DNA from: SAR86 cluster bacterium
GTDB taxonomy: Bacteria > Pseudomonadota > Gammaproteobacteria > Pseudomonadales > Pseudohongiellaceae
Length of the DNA stretch: 60,460 nt
Assembly: GCA_002402175.1 (NCBI GenBank)
Contig: NVVJ01000014.1
Location: 20,311-80,770 of the forward strand
Direction of reading: 5' to 3'
A program made the position numbers and the translations under genes. The stretch's first letter is position 1, and the number at the start of each line of letters is the position of its first letter. Positions 36,050 through 45,933 of this stretch are shown here, in pieces. The notes under the pieces are model-generated. The model made no database searches. It had not been told where the DNA came from and saw nothing but the letters and a program-made list of their open reading frames with translations.

Positions 36050-36077
36050 ATATGGGGGATAAGCCTGAAAATTCAAG
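36050..36077 (-). promoter_or_regulatory. Sigma-32 heat-shock promoter of hslVU
   Basis: On the minus strand CTTGAAT (plus 36071-36077), a 13-nt spacer and CCCCATAT (plus 36050-36057) match the sigma-32 consensus CTTGAAA-N11-16-CCCCATnT with one mismatch. It points to hslV. Confidence 0.82.
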
Positions 36078-36104
36078 CCTGCACAGAGGTTGATAGTTGC
36101 TGGT

Positions 36105-36743
36105 TTAAAGCAGGCTCATGCGCAAACTGGGGATATTATTTGACCTAAGAAGCTGTTCCGCTTCACTGAGTAGTCTGCTGCTGGTGTAAGGCCCGGATTG
36201 CACAAGATACAGTGTGCGGCCCACGAGTTCCTGCTGTTTGATGATGACATCTAAACCGAGTATTTGTTGTCGGCGCATTTCTGTAGTCGCCAGGTCCAGC
36301 TGCTGAAAAGCTCCGGTTTGCAGCATGAACTTCGTTTTGAGGACTTCGTCCTGCACTTCAGGAGCAGCTGTTGCGCCAGTGCCTTCGGTGCCGGCTTGTG
36401 CCTGAATTTGCTGCTGCGTGAACGGCAAGGGAACAGCGTTGGTTGGAACTTCGTAGTCGGACAGCGCCGTATAAAATTCAAGCTCAAGCTCAGGCTCTTG
36501 TTCTGGCGGAGCCTCTATGGCCTGAGTCGTTATGCTGTCGGCGACAGTGCTTCTGTCTGGGGTTGCTGTACTAGCCGTGAGAGGTGGTACATTTCCGGAA
36601 AGGTAAAATAGAACACAGGCAAACACGCCAATCGCCACGCCTACGACCATACCGGTAATCATTAATGACCAAGCAGGAGGGGTTTCTACCGTTTTTCTCT
36701 CCAGTATAGGTTCTGGTTTAATCTTGGCGAAATCCTGAGTCAT
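36105..36743 (-). CDS. SPOR-domain protein (FtsN-like position)
   Basis: 212 residues: a short cytoplasmic N-terminus (about 25), one membrane helix (WSLMITGMVVGVAIGVFACV), a disordered periplasmic linker rich in Pro/Glu/Gln/Ala, and a C-terminal SPOR domain (MLQTGAFQQLDLATTEMRRQ ... YLVQSGPYTSSRLLSEAEQL) that binds denuded septal glycan. This architecture and the slot next to hslVU match FtsN of gammaproteobacteria; I leave the symbol empty because the domain call is weaker than the position. Confidence 0.8.
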   Translation of the reverse strand: MTQDFAKIKPEPILERKTVETPPAWSLMITGMVVGVAIGVFACVLFYLSGNVPPLTASTATPDRSTVADSITTQAIEAPPEQEPELELEFYTALSDYEVPTNAVPLPFTQQQIQAQAGTEGTGATAAPEVQDEVLKTKFMLQTGAFQQLDLATTEMRRQQILGLDVIIKQQELVGRTLYLVQSGPYTSSRLLSEAEQLLRSNNIPSLRMSLL

Positions 36744-36843
36744 CTATATGCCTTGGGTATAACTTGTTGTTTTATATATGAATAATGGCGACAAAAAGTA
36801 CTGCCTCCACAATTATCGGTTGTTTAAGCTTAAGCTGTAGTGC

Positions 36844-39132
36844 CTATGTCATGTCTTGCGGATCTACATCAATGCTCAGCCGCAGTTTTGCGGGGAATTT
36901 AAGGTTGTCTAATTGCTCACATAATTGTGTCAATAAGGTTTGTAGTGCGCCTCGACTACGGCTTTTCAATATGAGGTGAATTCTGAATCTACCAGCACGC
37001 TTTTCCATTGGCGCCGGAATGGGCCCCAGCCTTTCAACTGGCAACTTAGCCTGATGACACAGCTTATCAACAATGGTCGCGACTTTGTCGAGAAAATGCA
37101 GAGGTATTTCCAGATTCGGCGATTCAGCGCGAAGCAAACATAAATGATGAAATGGAGGCATGGCAGCATTTTGTCTTTCCTTAAGCTGTGTTTCCGCGAA
37201 TTCCGCGTAAGTGCCTGTGATCAAACTCTGAAGTGTTGTATGGGCGCTGTGGCGAGATTGAATCAGAACTTCACCGGCTCGCTCTGCTCTGCCGGCTCTG
37301 CCTGCTACCTGCACAATTGTTTGTGCCATATGCTCCTGCCCACGGAAGTCAGCACTGAACAAACCGGCGTCCGCGTCTAGAATTGCTACCAAGGTAATAT
37401 TTGGAAAATGATGCCCTTTGGCCAGCATTTGCGTGCCGAGAAGAATGCAGGGGTCACCCTGATTTATTCTTTCCAGCATTTTGGCAAGGCTGGACTTTCG
37501 CCGGGTTGAATCGCGGTCAATACGCAATATAGTTGTGTCGGGAAATTGCTTATTTAAAAAAGCTTCGACTCGTTGAGTGCCAACGCCAATAGTATTTAAA
37601 TCTTTAGATTTGCAGTTCTGGCAATACCTTGGAAGTTGTTTGAAAGCTCCGCAATGATGACAACGTAAACTAGATGGGTTCGCGTGTACGGTAAATTGGG
37701 CAATACAGTTTTCACATTCGGCAATCCATCCGCAGCTTTGGCAATTTAGAATTGGGGCAAAGCCTCGCCGATTGATAAAAACCAATACCTGGTTTTTATT
37801 CTCTATGTGACGTTGAATTTTATATAGCAGTTGCTCAGAAAATCCTTCACGCAATGTTTCATTTGCAACATCAATAACTTCCATTGAATTGCTGGTGGTC
37901 ACCTTGCCTGTCCGTTGAGGTAATTTCAGGTGGATGAATTTATTGCTATTGGCATTGTGCAGGCTTTCCAGACTGGGCGTTGCAGACCCTAGCACTACAC
38001 AAATATTTTCTTCGCGCGCTCTGACCACAGCAATATCTCGAGCAGAATAGCGAAAACTATCTTGTTGTTTGAATGATGAATCATGCTCTTCATCTATGAT
38101 AATAAGTCCCGGCGCGGCCATCGGTGTAAATACTGCCGATCGAGTACCTATAATTATTCCCGCACTGCCGTCACGTGAACAGTTCCATGCATTAAGGCGT
38201 TCAGATTCATTAAGCCCTGAATGGAGGGAAACGACCGGACAATCGAATCGTTCTTCAAAGCGTGCAATAGTTTGAGGTGTTAGCCCGATTTCTGGTACAA
38301 GCACTAGGCATTGCTTTCCTAGAGCTAATTGCTTGCGCATTACTTGCATATATACTTCTGTTTTGCCGGAGCCGGTAACTCCGTCTAATAAAAAGCAGGA
38401 AAATGTATCAAGCTTTTCTGTAATGGAGGTGACAGCCGCAAGTTGATTGTCATTAAGTGTTAGTTCTGAATCTCTATCGTTTAGTAGCTCAAATGGTTTG
38501 GCCGCTTCGGCTGGGATTAGCTGTGACCTTATAAGTTTTTTTTCGGTTAGCCGAGTAAGGAGCACAGGGCTAAAGCCGGCATCCTGGCATTGGGCTCTAG
38601 AAAGCTTCCCCTTCGTTTCTATTAATTCGAATAAGGCCTTCTGTTTGATAGCTCGGGAAAGAGAGCTGATTTCCTTTTCTGTTGGTGAGCCTTGAACTGT
38701 CCAAACTTGCTGGCCTTGCTTTTGCGTATGTCCTACTCGAAGTTTGCGAGGCAGGGCAGTTGCGAACACTTCACCGAGTGAGTGTTGGTAGTAGTTTGCT
38801 GCCCAAAGCAAAATTTTAAAAACCCCGGGAGTAAACAAAGGCTTTTGATCTAGAATTTCGATTACGGGCTTAAGTTTTTTCTTATCTAAACTTGAGTCAG
38901 CACCTATGGCAACGACAATGCCAATTAGTTTTCGATTGCCAAAAGAAACGCGAACTCTAACGCCAGGTTGTACTTTGCTTGACGAAAATTCGGTATCGGA
39001 ACTCGGAAGGGATGAGCTATGTTGGTCGCCATCAATTACTGGAGGCAAGTAGTCGAATACCCTGCGTAAGGGTGAAGGCACAGCAACGCGAAAAACAAGG
39101 CCGTGGTATTTTGAATTTTGATTGTTGGGCAT
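36844..39132 (-). CDS. priA: Primosomal replication protein N', PriA helicase
   Basis: 762 residues from ATG 39132; a GTG at 39156 adds 8. It restarts replication at stalled forks. The N-terminal 3'-end-binding domain begins FRVAVPSPLRRVFDYL. Walker A GVTGSGKTEVYMQ and DEEHD follow. The zinc site is eight cysteines in LNCQSCGW...CENC...CHHC...CQNC. The C-terminal region carries the usual helicase motifs (GTQMLAKGHHFPNITLV, QVAGRAGRAERAGEV). argS, often between priA and the SPOR gene, is missing. Confidence 0.95.
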   Translation of the reverse strand: MPNNQNSKYHGLVFRVAVPSPLRRVFDYLPPVIDGDQHSSSLPSSDTEFSSSKVQPGVRVRVSFGNRKLIGIVVAIGADSSLDKKKLKPVIEILDQKPLFTPGVFKILLWAANYYQHSLGEVFATALPRKLRVGHTQKQGQQVWTVQGSPTEKEISSLSRAIKQKALFELIETKGKLSRAQCQDAGFSPVLLTRLTEKKLIRSQLIPAEAAKPFELLNDRDSELTLNDNQLAAVTSITEKLDTFSCFLLDGVTGSGKTEVYMQVMRKQLALGKQCLVLVPEIGLTPQTIARFEERFDCPVVSLHSGLNESERLNAWNCSRDGSAGIIIGTRSAVFTPMAAPGLIIIDEEHDSSFKQQDSFRYSARDIAVVRAREENICVVLGSATPSLESLHNANSNKFIHLKLPQRTGKVTTSNSMEVIDVANETLREGFSEQLLYKIQRHIENKNQVLVFINRRGFAPILNCQSCGWIAECENCIAQFTVHANPSSLRCHHCGAFKQLPRYCQNCKSKDLNTIGVGTQRVEAFLNKQFPDTTILRIDRDSTRRKSSLAKMLERINQGDPCILLGTQMLAKGHHFPNITLVAILDADAGLFSADFRGQEHMAQTIVQVAGRAGRAERAGEVLIQSRHSAHTTLQSLITGTYAEFAETQLKERQNAAMPPFHHLCLLRAESPNLEIPLHFLDKVATIVDKLCHQAKLPVERLGPIPAPMEKRAGRFRIHLILKSRSRGALQTLLTQLCEQLDNLKFPAKLRLSIDVDPQDMT

Positions 39133-39395
39133 TAATGCTTGCTGCTTGTTGAACACAGTGGCTAGAATAATTCATCATGATAAATTCAAAGTAGATGGCA
39201 AACAACCAGTCACATAAAACATTGCTCAATAAGCGTCTCTTTTATCGTCCTGCCATGTCGTTTATACTTCAGCGGCGCAAAAGCAACTCTGTCTACTAGG
39301 TATCTAGTCAGGTAGAGGCTCGGCTGACAATCATTTTCTTGCTGCCAAAGTCGAGCGCTTATAAATTTCAAAGAACGTAAAGAAGGTACAATCAC

Positions 39396-39686
39396 ATGGC
39401 GTTGGAGCCGATTCCATCAGAGTTGCTGGAAGCCAGAGAAAAAATTGATCTTATCGACAAGGATCTGGTTGCCCTGTTGAGGGACAGATTCGAGTTAACA
39501 CATCAGGTAGGGCTGTTAAAGGCTAGCAATGCCCTTAATGCAGTGGATGCTACCAGAGAGTCTCAAAAATTGGCCGACTTGAGCCTGTTGTGTAAAGAAT
39601 ACAATTTAAACCCGGAGCTGGTAACGGGACTGTTTAGTAAGATCATGGAGGAGGTTGTTAAAAACCACAGGCAGCTGCGAACCTAG
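39396..39686 (+). CDS. Chorismate mutase type II-like protein
   Basis: 96 residues, the size of a monofunctional AroQ-class domain. ALREDR-type positions: LEAREKIDLIDKDLVALLRDRFELTHQVGLLKAS carries the arginine and lysine ligands of chorismate, VDATRESQ the next Arg-Glu. By remembered alignment with E. coli PheA, Gln88 becomes His here (VVKNHRQ). It probably converts chorismate to prephenate, or acts as a pyruvate lyase-like variant. Between priA and rpmE. Confidence 0.72.
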   Translation: MALEPIPSELLEAREKIDLIDKDLVALLRDRFELTHQVGLLKASNALNAVDATRESQKLADLSLLCKEYNLNPELVTGLFSKIMEEVVKNHRQLRT

Positions 39687-39697
39687 GCGCTTATAGC

Positions 39698-39725
39698 TTG
39701 CGTCTTCTGCTTTCTCTGTTAGAAT
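39698..39725 (+). promoter_or_regulatory. Possible promoter of rpmE
   Basis: TTGCGT (39698-39703), 16 nt, TAGAAT (39720-39725). About 118 nt of leader before the L31 start. No Zur box recognised. Confidence 0.45.
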
Positions 39726-39849
39726 GCTCGCCCCCTGTACCTGTTGTGGTTACAGACCAATGATTACCGTAACTGGCTACGGAAAAAGCAGATGTGGTGC
39801 ATCGAACATTTAAGTTCTGATGTGGCGACATTAACTAAAAGGAAGCGTC

Positions 39850-40059
39850 ATGAGGCCTAATATTCACCCAAAGTATATAGCTATTAAAGCGACTTGCAGT
39901 TGCGGCAACGTAATTGAAACCAAGTCTACTCTGGATAAAGACATACTCATTGAAGTGTGTTCCGAATGTCACCCATTCTATACAGGAAAGCAAAAGATCC
40001 TGGATACTGGTGGCCGTGTAGACCGATTTAAGAAGCGTTTTGGTAGTAGACGAGTTTAG
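39850..40059 (+). CDS. rpmE: 50S ribosomal protein L31 (zinc-binding type)
   Basis: 69 residues: [18 protein letters not shown] and [12 protein letters not shown] retain all four zinc-ligand cysteines of the C+ paralogue. [16 protein letters not shown] is the canonical C-terminus. A zinc reserve protein as well as a ribosomal one in other bacteria. Converges with the PBP gene. Confidence 0.96.
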   Translation: MRPNIHPKYIAIKATCSCGNVIETKSTLDKDILIEVCSECHPFYTGKQKILDTGGRVDRFKKRFGSRRV

Positions 40060-40076
40060 GCTCCAAAATAGCCTTT

Positions 40077-42467
40077 CTAGAATATCGCTTCAGTTGAGAG
40101 CTCTTCGCTTTCATCTTCATTCAGGTTAATACCCGGTAATTGCGCGCCAATGACAGTTGGCGCGTTTTCCGTTCTGAAATATTCAAATATCGTATCAGGT
40201 TCCCCCGGCGTGGCTAGTGCGCCAGTGGTTTTATTGATGAGTCGATCCTCGATTCCATCTGGGCGCTTCATAGTATTTTCGGGCATATCCCGTAGCGCCT
40301 CCCGCATGTAATCAATCCATATTGGCACCGCTACGGTGGCACCCTGTTCTCTTTCGCCCAATGGTTCAGGCTGATCAAATCCTACAAAAACGGTGGTTGC
40401 AATGTCGCGGTTGAAGCCCGAAAACCACAACTCTCTCGGGCCGTTGGTTGTACCTGTTTTGCCCATTAAATCACCGCGTCCCAATTCGCGTTGCACACGA
40501 TTTCCACTGCCTTCGAGGATCACAGATCGCAGCATCGAATTAAGAATGAAGGCAACCCGGGCATCGATAATTCGAGGTGCCCGGAGGACATTTTCCGAGG
40601 ACTCATCATCGTTGTCGTTACAGTCTTCGCAAACAACAAAAGGGTCGGCTTGGTAGATGAGACCATCAGCGAGGCTGGAGATTTTTTTGATGAACCATGG
40701 CTCAATTTTATAACCGCCGTTGGCTATGGCCGCATATCCAGTCACGAGTTCAAGAGGCTTTACGTCTTGGCTGCCCAGCGCGACAGTCAAATCATTACGT
40801 GGAAATTTATCAGTTTGAAATCCAAACTTCGCCGCGAAAGACAGGACTTTGTTATCGCCTAATTGATCGTAAAGGCGAACGGCTGGCACATTACGGGATT
40901 CCTTTAAGGCAAAGCGTAGGGTGATTGGGCCGAGAAAATTATTTTCGTAATTATTGGGGCGATAATTACCACGAGTAATCGGTGCGTCATTAATTGTGGT
41001 GGCAGGCGAGTAGCCGTCTTCCAGTGCAGCGCCGTACAGGAAAGGTTTGAAATTTGAACCAGGAGGCCGCGGGGTTAAAACCCTATTAACCTGACTGCGT
41101 CTAAAGTCATAGCCACCTACTAGGGCGAGTATTTCGCCAGTGGAAGGCGATATGGAAACTAGCGCTCCCTGTATTTCGGGAACCTGACCAAGCTCCCAGC
41201 CGTTGTCTGTTGTCTTGACCCGTATTAAGTCTCCGGCCTGCACGGCGTCGGCAGCTGCTTGCGGCGGTGGCCAGGCATCATTACGGCTATTGAAGGTTCT
41301 GGCCCAACTTATTCCTTCCCAGGGCACGTTGATCAGCTCCCCGGACTTTAGCAGTGCCTGAAAGCTGCGATCAGCTACTTCGGTTACGATTGCCGGTTGT
41401 TGGTTTCCAACGACGGGTACACTGCGCAATTCTTGCAGCCATCTGTCTGTAGGGTCCTCAAACTCTCCGTTTGAGATGTCTACAGGATAATTGGCTGTGG
41501 GACCTCGATATCCATGAGACTTGTCATAGTAATTTTCCAGGCCTTCAATAAGCGCCTTATTTGCCGCCAGCTGATTGTCGCTATTAAGTGTAGTAATTAT
41601 TTCAAAGCCCTGGGTGTAAGTGGCCTCTCCGTGCTCACTATAAAGTTGCTGCCTGACCATTTCTGCAACATAGGGTGCCGATATTTCAATATTGCGACTG
41701 TGTCGGCGAGCGGAAATCGGGGCATTATCTGCTTCAGAAAACTCTGCCTCGGTGATCATGTCTTCTTTAAGCATATTCTGTAGGCGAACTCTTCGTCGCT
41801 CGATAGATCTGACAGGGCTATTGATAGGGTCACAGCGAGAGGGGCAGGGCAGCAATGAGATCATCATTGCGGATTCTGCCAGAGTGAGTTCATTGACAGG
41901 CTTGCCATAATACACAAAGGCGGCGGCGCCAATGCCGTCGGCTCCCGCGCCGAAGTAAATGGTGTTGAGGTGAAGGGTCAGGACCTCTTCTTTAGTGAGT
42001 TCTTGTTGTATTTGCAGGGCAAAGGGGATTTCTTTGAGTTTACGCAAATAGACATTGTCACTGTCAAAAGACAGATTTTTTGCTAGCTGCATAGTTATGG
42101 TGCTTCCACCACCTAGATTGACGCCGCGAATGAACCCATAAACTCCTCGCACTAAACTGTAAAGATCCACCCCTGAATGTGAGTAGAAACGTATATCTTC
42201 CGTGGCGATTAGTGCGTCGGTGAGTACTTTGGGTATTTCCGCAAAGCTAACCGGGTTCCGCCGGTTGCCTATTTCATCTATCAGGCGCCCGTCAGAAGTG
42301 TAAACGCGAAGCGGGGTTTCTAGCTGCACGTTTCTGTAGGTTTCGGCGGCTGGGAGCAGTGGAGCAATATAAAGATAGGCAGCTGAAGCCACCATGACCG
42401 TGCCCGCAAACCCAGCAGCCACCAGCATGGCAGCCCATTTGAGATAGTTTTGAAACTTTGCTGACAC
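40077..42467 (-). CDS. mrcA: Penicillin-binding protein 1A, class A
   Basis: 796 residues. One N-terminal membrane helix, then the glycosyltransferase domain with ATEDIRFYSHSGVD (catalytic Glu90) and GGSTITMQLAKNL. An OB-like insert is characteristic of PBP1A. The transpeptidase has GSNFKPF (SxxK, about residue 470), SRN and KTGTTNGPRELWFSGF. It polymerises and crosslinks peptidoglycan. Divergent from pilM, the classical gammaproteobacterial arrangement (mrcA/hofMNOPQ in E. coli). Confidence 0.96.
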   Translation of the reverse strand: MSAKFQNYLKWAAMLVAAGFAGTVMVASAAYLYIAPLLPAAETYRNVQLETPLRVYTSDGRLIDEIGNRRNPVSFAEIPKVLTDALIATEDIRFYSHSGVDLYSLVRGVYGFIRGVNLGGGSTITMQLAKNLSFDSDNVYLRKLKEIPFALQIQQELTKEEVLTLHLNTIYFGAGADGIGAAAFVYYGKPVNELTLAESAMMISLLPCPSRCDPINSPVRSIERRRVRLQNMLKEDMITEAEFSEADNAPISARRHSRNIEISAPYVAEMVRQQLYSEHGEATYTQGFEIITTLNSDNQLAANKALIEGLENYYDKSHGYRGPTANYPVDISNGEFEDPTDRWLQELRSVPVVGNQQPAIVTEVADRSFQALLKSGELINVPWEGISWARTFNSRNDAWPPPQAAADAVQAGDLIRVKTTDNGWELGQVPEIQGALVSISPSTGEILALVGGYDFRRSQVNRVLTPRPPGSNFKPFLYGAALEDGYSPATTINDAPITRGNYRPNNYENNFLGPITLRFALKESRNVPAVRLYDQLGDNKVLSFAAKFGFQTDKFPRNDLTVALGSQDVKPLELVTGYAAIANGGYKIEPWFIKKISSLADGLIYQADPFVVCEDCNDNDDESSENVLRAPRIIDARVAFILNSMLRSVILEGSGNRVQRELGRGDLMGKTGTTNGPRELWFSGFNRDIATTVFVGFDQPEPLGEREQGATVAVPIWIDYMREALRDMPENTMKRPDGIEDRLINKTTGALATPGEPDTIFEYFRTENAPTVIGAQLPGINLNEDESEELSTEAIF

Positions 42468-44176
<1,709 letters not shown>

Positions 44177-44177
<1 letters not shown>

Positions 44178-44746
44178 TGGCGCATATTAATTTACTGCCA
44201 TGGCGAGAACGCCTGCGAGAAGAACGCAAACGCGAGTTTCTAACCATTCTAGTAGGTGTGGTGATTATCTCTGGCGGTATTTTGTTTCTGGTGCATACCT
44301 TTTTTACTGGAGAGATTAATACTCAGATGGCGCGCAATGATTTTGTACGAACGGAAATAGCGGTGCTTGATGAGCGAGTTGTGGAAATTACTGAATTGCG
44401 CCAACAGAAAGAAGATATTCGGGCGCGCATGAATGTAATTTCGGATTTACAGGGCACAAGGCCTGTAATCGTTAGGATATTTGATGAGCTGGTAAAAACA
44501 CTTCCCGATGGTGTTTTCTATAGTAGCTTAAACCGTGTTGACAATACTGTTTCTATAGAGGGCGTTGCTGAATCATATGAGCGCATAACTGAGCTGCTCC
44601 GCAGATTGGATGAGTCTGACTGGTTTCAGGAATCCGACCTGGATGAAATATCTGCAGTGCCATCCGGTGAAGACTCTATTTTGGAGGCTTTTACATTTAC
44701 CTTAAGCTTGTCATTGCAATTGCAAGATCAGCAGGAAGAGGTATAG
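44177..44746 (+). CDS. pilN: Type IV pilus assembly protein PilN
   Basis: 189 residues. INLLPWRERLREERKREF is the cytoplasmic PilM-binding motif, followed by one membrane helix and a periplasmic coiled-coil/ferredoxin-like domain. It pairs with PilO in the alignment subcomplex. Confidence 0.94.
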
Positions 44747-44752
44747 GGTCAG

Positions 44753-45376
44753 ATGTCACTATTTAGCAATATAATAAGCGAACTTCAGGGCTTTGACTGG
44801 AATGATTTGCAGGATGTCGACACTATTGGCATCTGGCCTACGCCGGTTAAAACTTTAATTATTTTACTCATATTTGCGGCATGTATGGCTGGTGGATACT
44901 TTTTTCACGTACAAAATCTGCAAGCCGAGTTGCAGGAAGTTTCGAGAGAAGAAGGCACTTTGCGTATTGAATTTGAGCAGAAGGCATTTCTCGCGGCAAA
45001 TCTCGAGGAGTACCGAGCTCAAACGATACAAATGGAGGAATCATTTGCTGAATTGCTTCGACGGCTACCTTCAGTAACCGAGGTGCCAGGGCTGGTAGAG
45101 GATGTGACCAACACAGGCTTAGGCAGTGGATTAGAGTTTGCTAATCTGGTTTTACCCGATGAGCAAATTCAGGAATTCTATATTGAAATTCCAATAAACC
45201 TTGAAGTTGTAGGTGACTTCCATGATTTTGGAACTTTTGTTAGCGGCGTGGCTAGTCTCGACAGAATTGTAACCCTGCATGATTTTTATATTCGTGCGCG
45301 ACAGGATTCGTTTCTCGACATGAGCATTGTCGCTCGAACCTATCGCTATAAAGATGTGGATGAGGTTGTTGAATAA
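44753..45376 (+). CDS. pilO: Type IV pilus assembly protein PilO
   Basis: 207 residues: short cytoplasmic N-terminus, one membrane helix (LIILLIFAACMAGGYFF), coiled coil, and a periplasmic domain (PINLEVVGDFHDFGTFVSGV) like PilO. Six bases after pilN. Confidence 0.93.
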   Translation: MSLFSNIISELQGFDWNDLQDVDTIGIWPTPVKTLIILLIFAACMAGGYFFHVQNLQAELQEVSREEGTLRIEFEQKAFLAANLEEYRAQTIQMEESFAELLRRLPSVTEVPGLVEDVTNTGLGSGLEFANLVLPDEQIQEFYIEIPINLEVVGDFHDFGTFVSGVASLDRIVTLHDFYIRARQDSFLDMSIVARTYRYKDVDEVVE

Positions 45377-45910
45377 ATGAATGGCAGTCAACAACAAATG
45401 AAATTATTCACGGTGCTGGCCTGTAGTTTGCTATTGACCGCTTGCAATCGCTCGAATACTTTTTCTGATTTACAGGCTTTTGTTAATGAGGTCAATTCAA
45501 GGCCCGGTGCTGAAGTTGAACCGGTTCCAGAATTTGTTCCTTATGAGGGGTTTATATATGGGGCGGCTTCAATGCGTAGCCCCTTTCAAGTACCGCTCAT
45601 AATAGACAGTGTAAGCGGGATAGTTCTAGCTCAGGATGTTGAGCCTGATTTTGATCGAATACCTGAACTACTTGAAAACCAGTCTTTGAGCGAGCTAAGT
45701 ATGGTAGGTATGCTGCAAAGAGATGGTGTTTTCGAAGCGTTGGTTGAAGATGGTTTCGGCGAAGTGCATCGAGTTGGTGCTGGTGACCATATGGGCCGAA
45801 ATTACGGTCAGGTCAAAAGCATTTCTGAAACTCAACTTAATATGATTGAAATAGTGCCCAGTGGTAATGGCGGCTGGGTAGAAAGACCACAAACCCTCAC
45901 GTTACAATAA
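45377..45910 (+). CDS. pilP: Type IV pilus assembly lipoprotein PilP
   Basis: 177 residues. The lipobox LTAC (Cys23) follows a short hydrophobic signal. PilP hallmarks are FVPYEGFIYGAASMRSPFQ and the C-terminal SMVGMLQRDGVFEALVEDG ... GDHMGRNYGQV. It links PilNO to the secretin. Starts directly after the pilO stop. Confidence 0.94.
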   Translation: MNGSQQQMKLFTVLACSLLLTACNRSNTFSDLQAFVNEVNSRPGAEVEPVPEFVPYEGFIYGAASMRSPFQVPLIIDSVSGIVLAQDVEPDFDRIPELLENQSLSELSMVGMLQRDGVFEALVEDGFGEVHRVGAGDHMGRNYGQVKSISETQLNMIEIVPSGNGGWVERPQTLTLQ

Positions 45911-45933
45911 ATTCGTGAGTTGAGGTTAACTGT

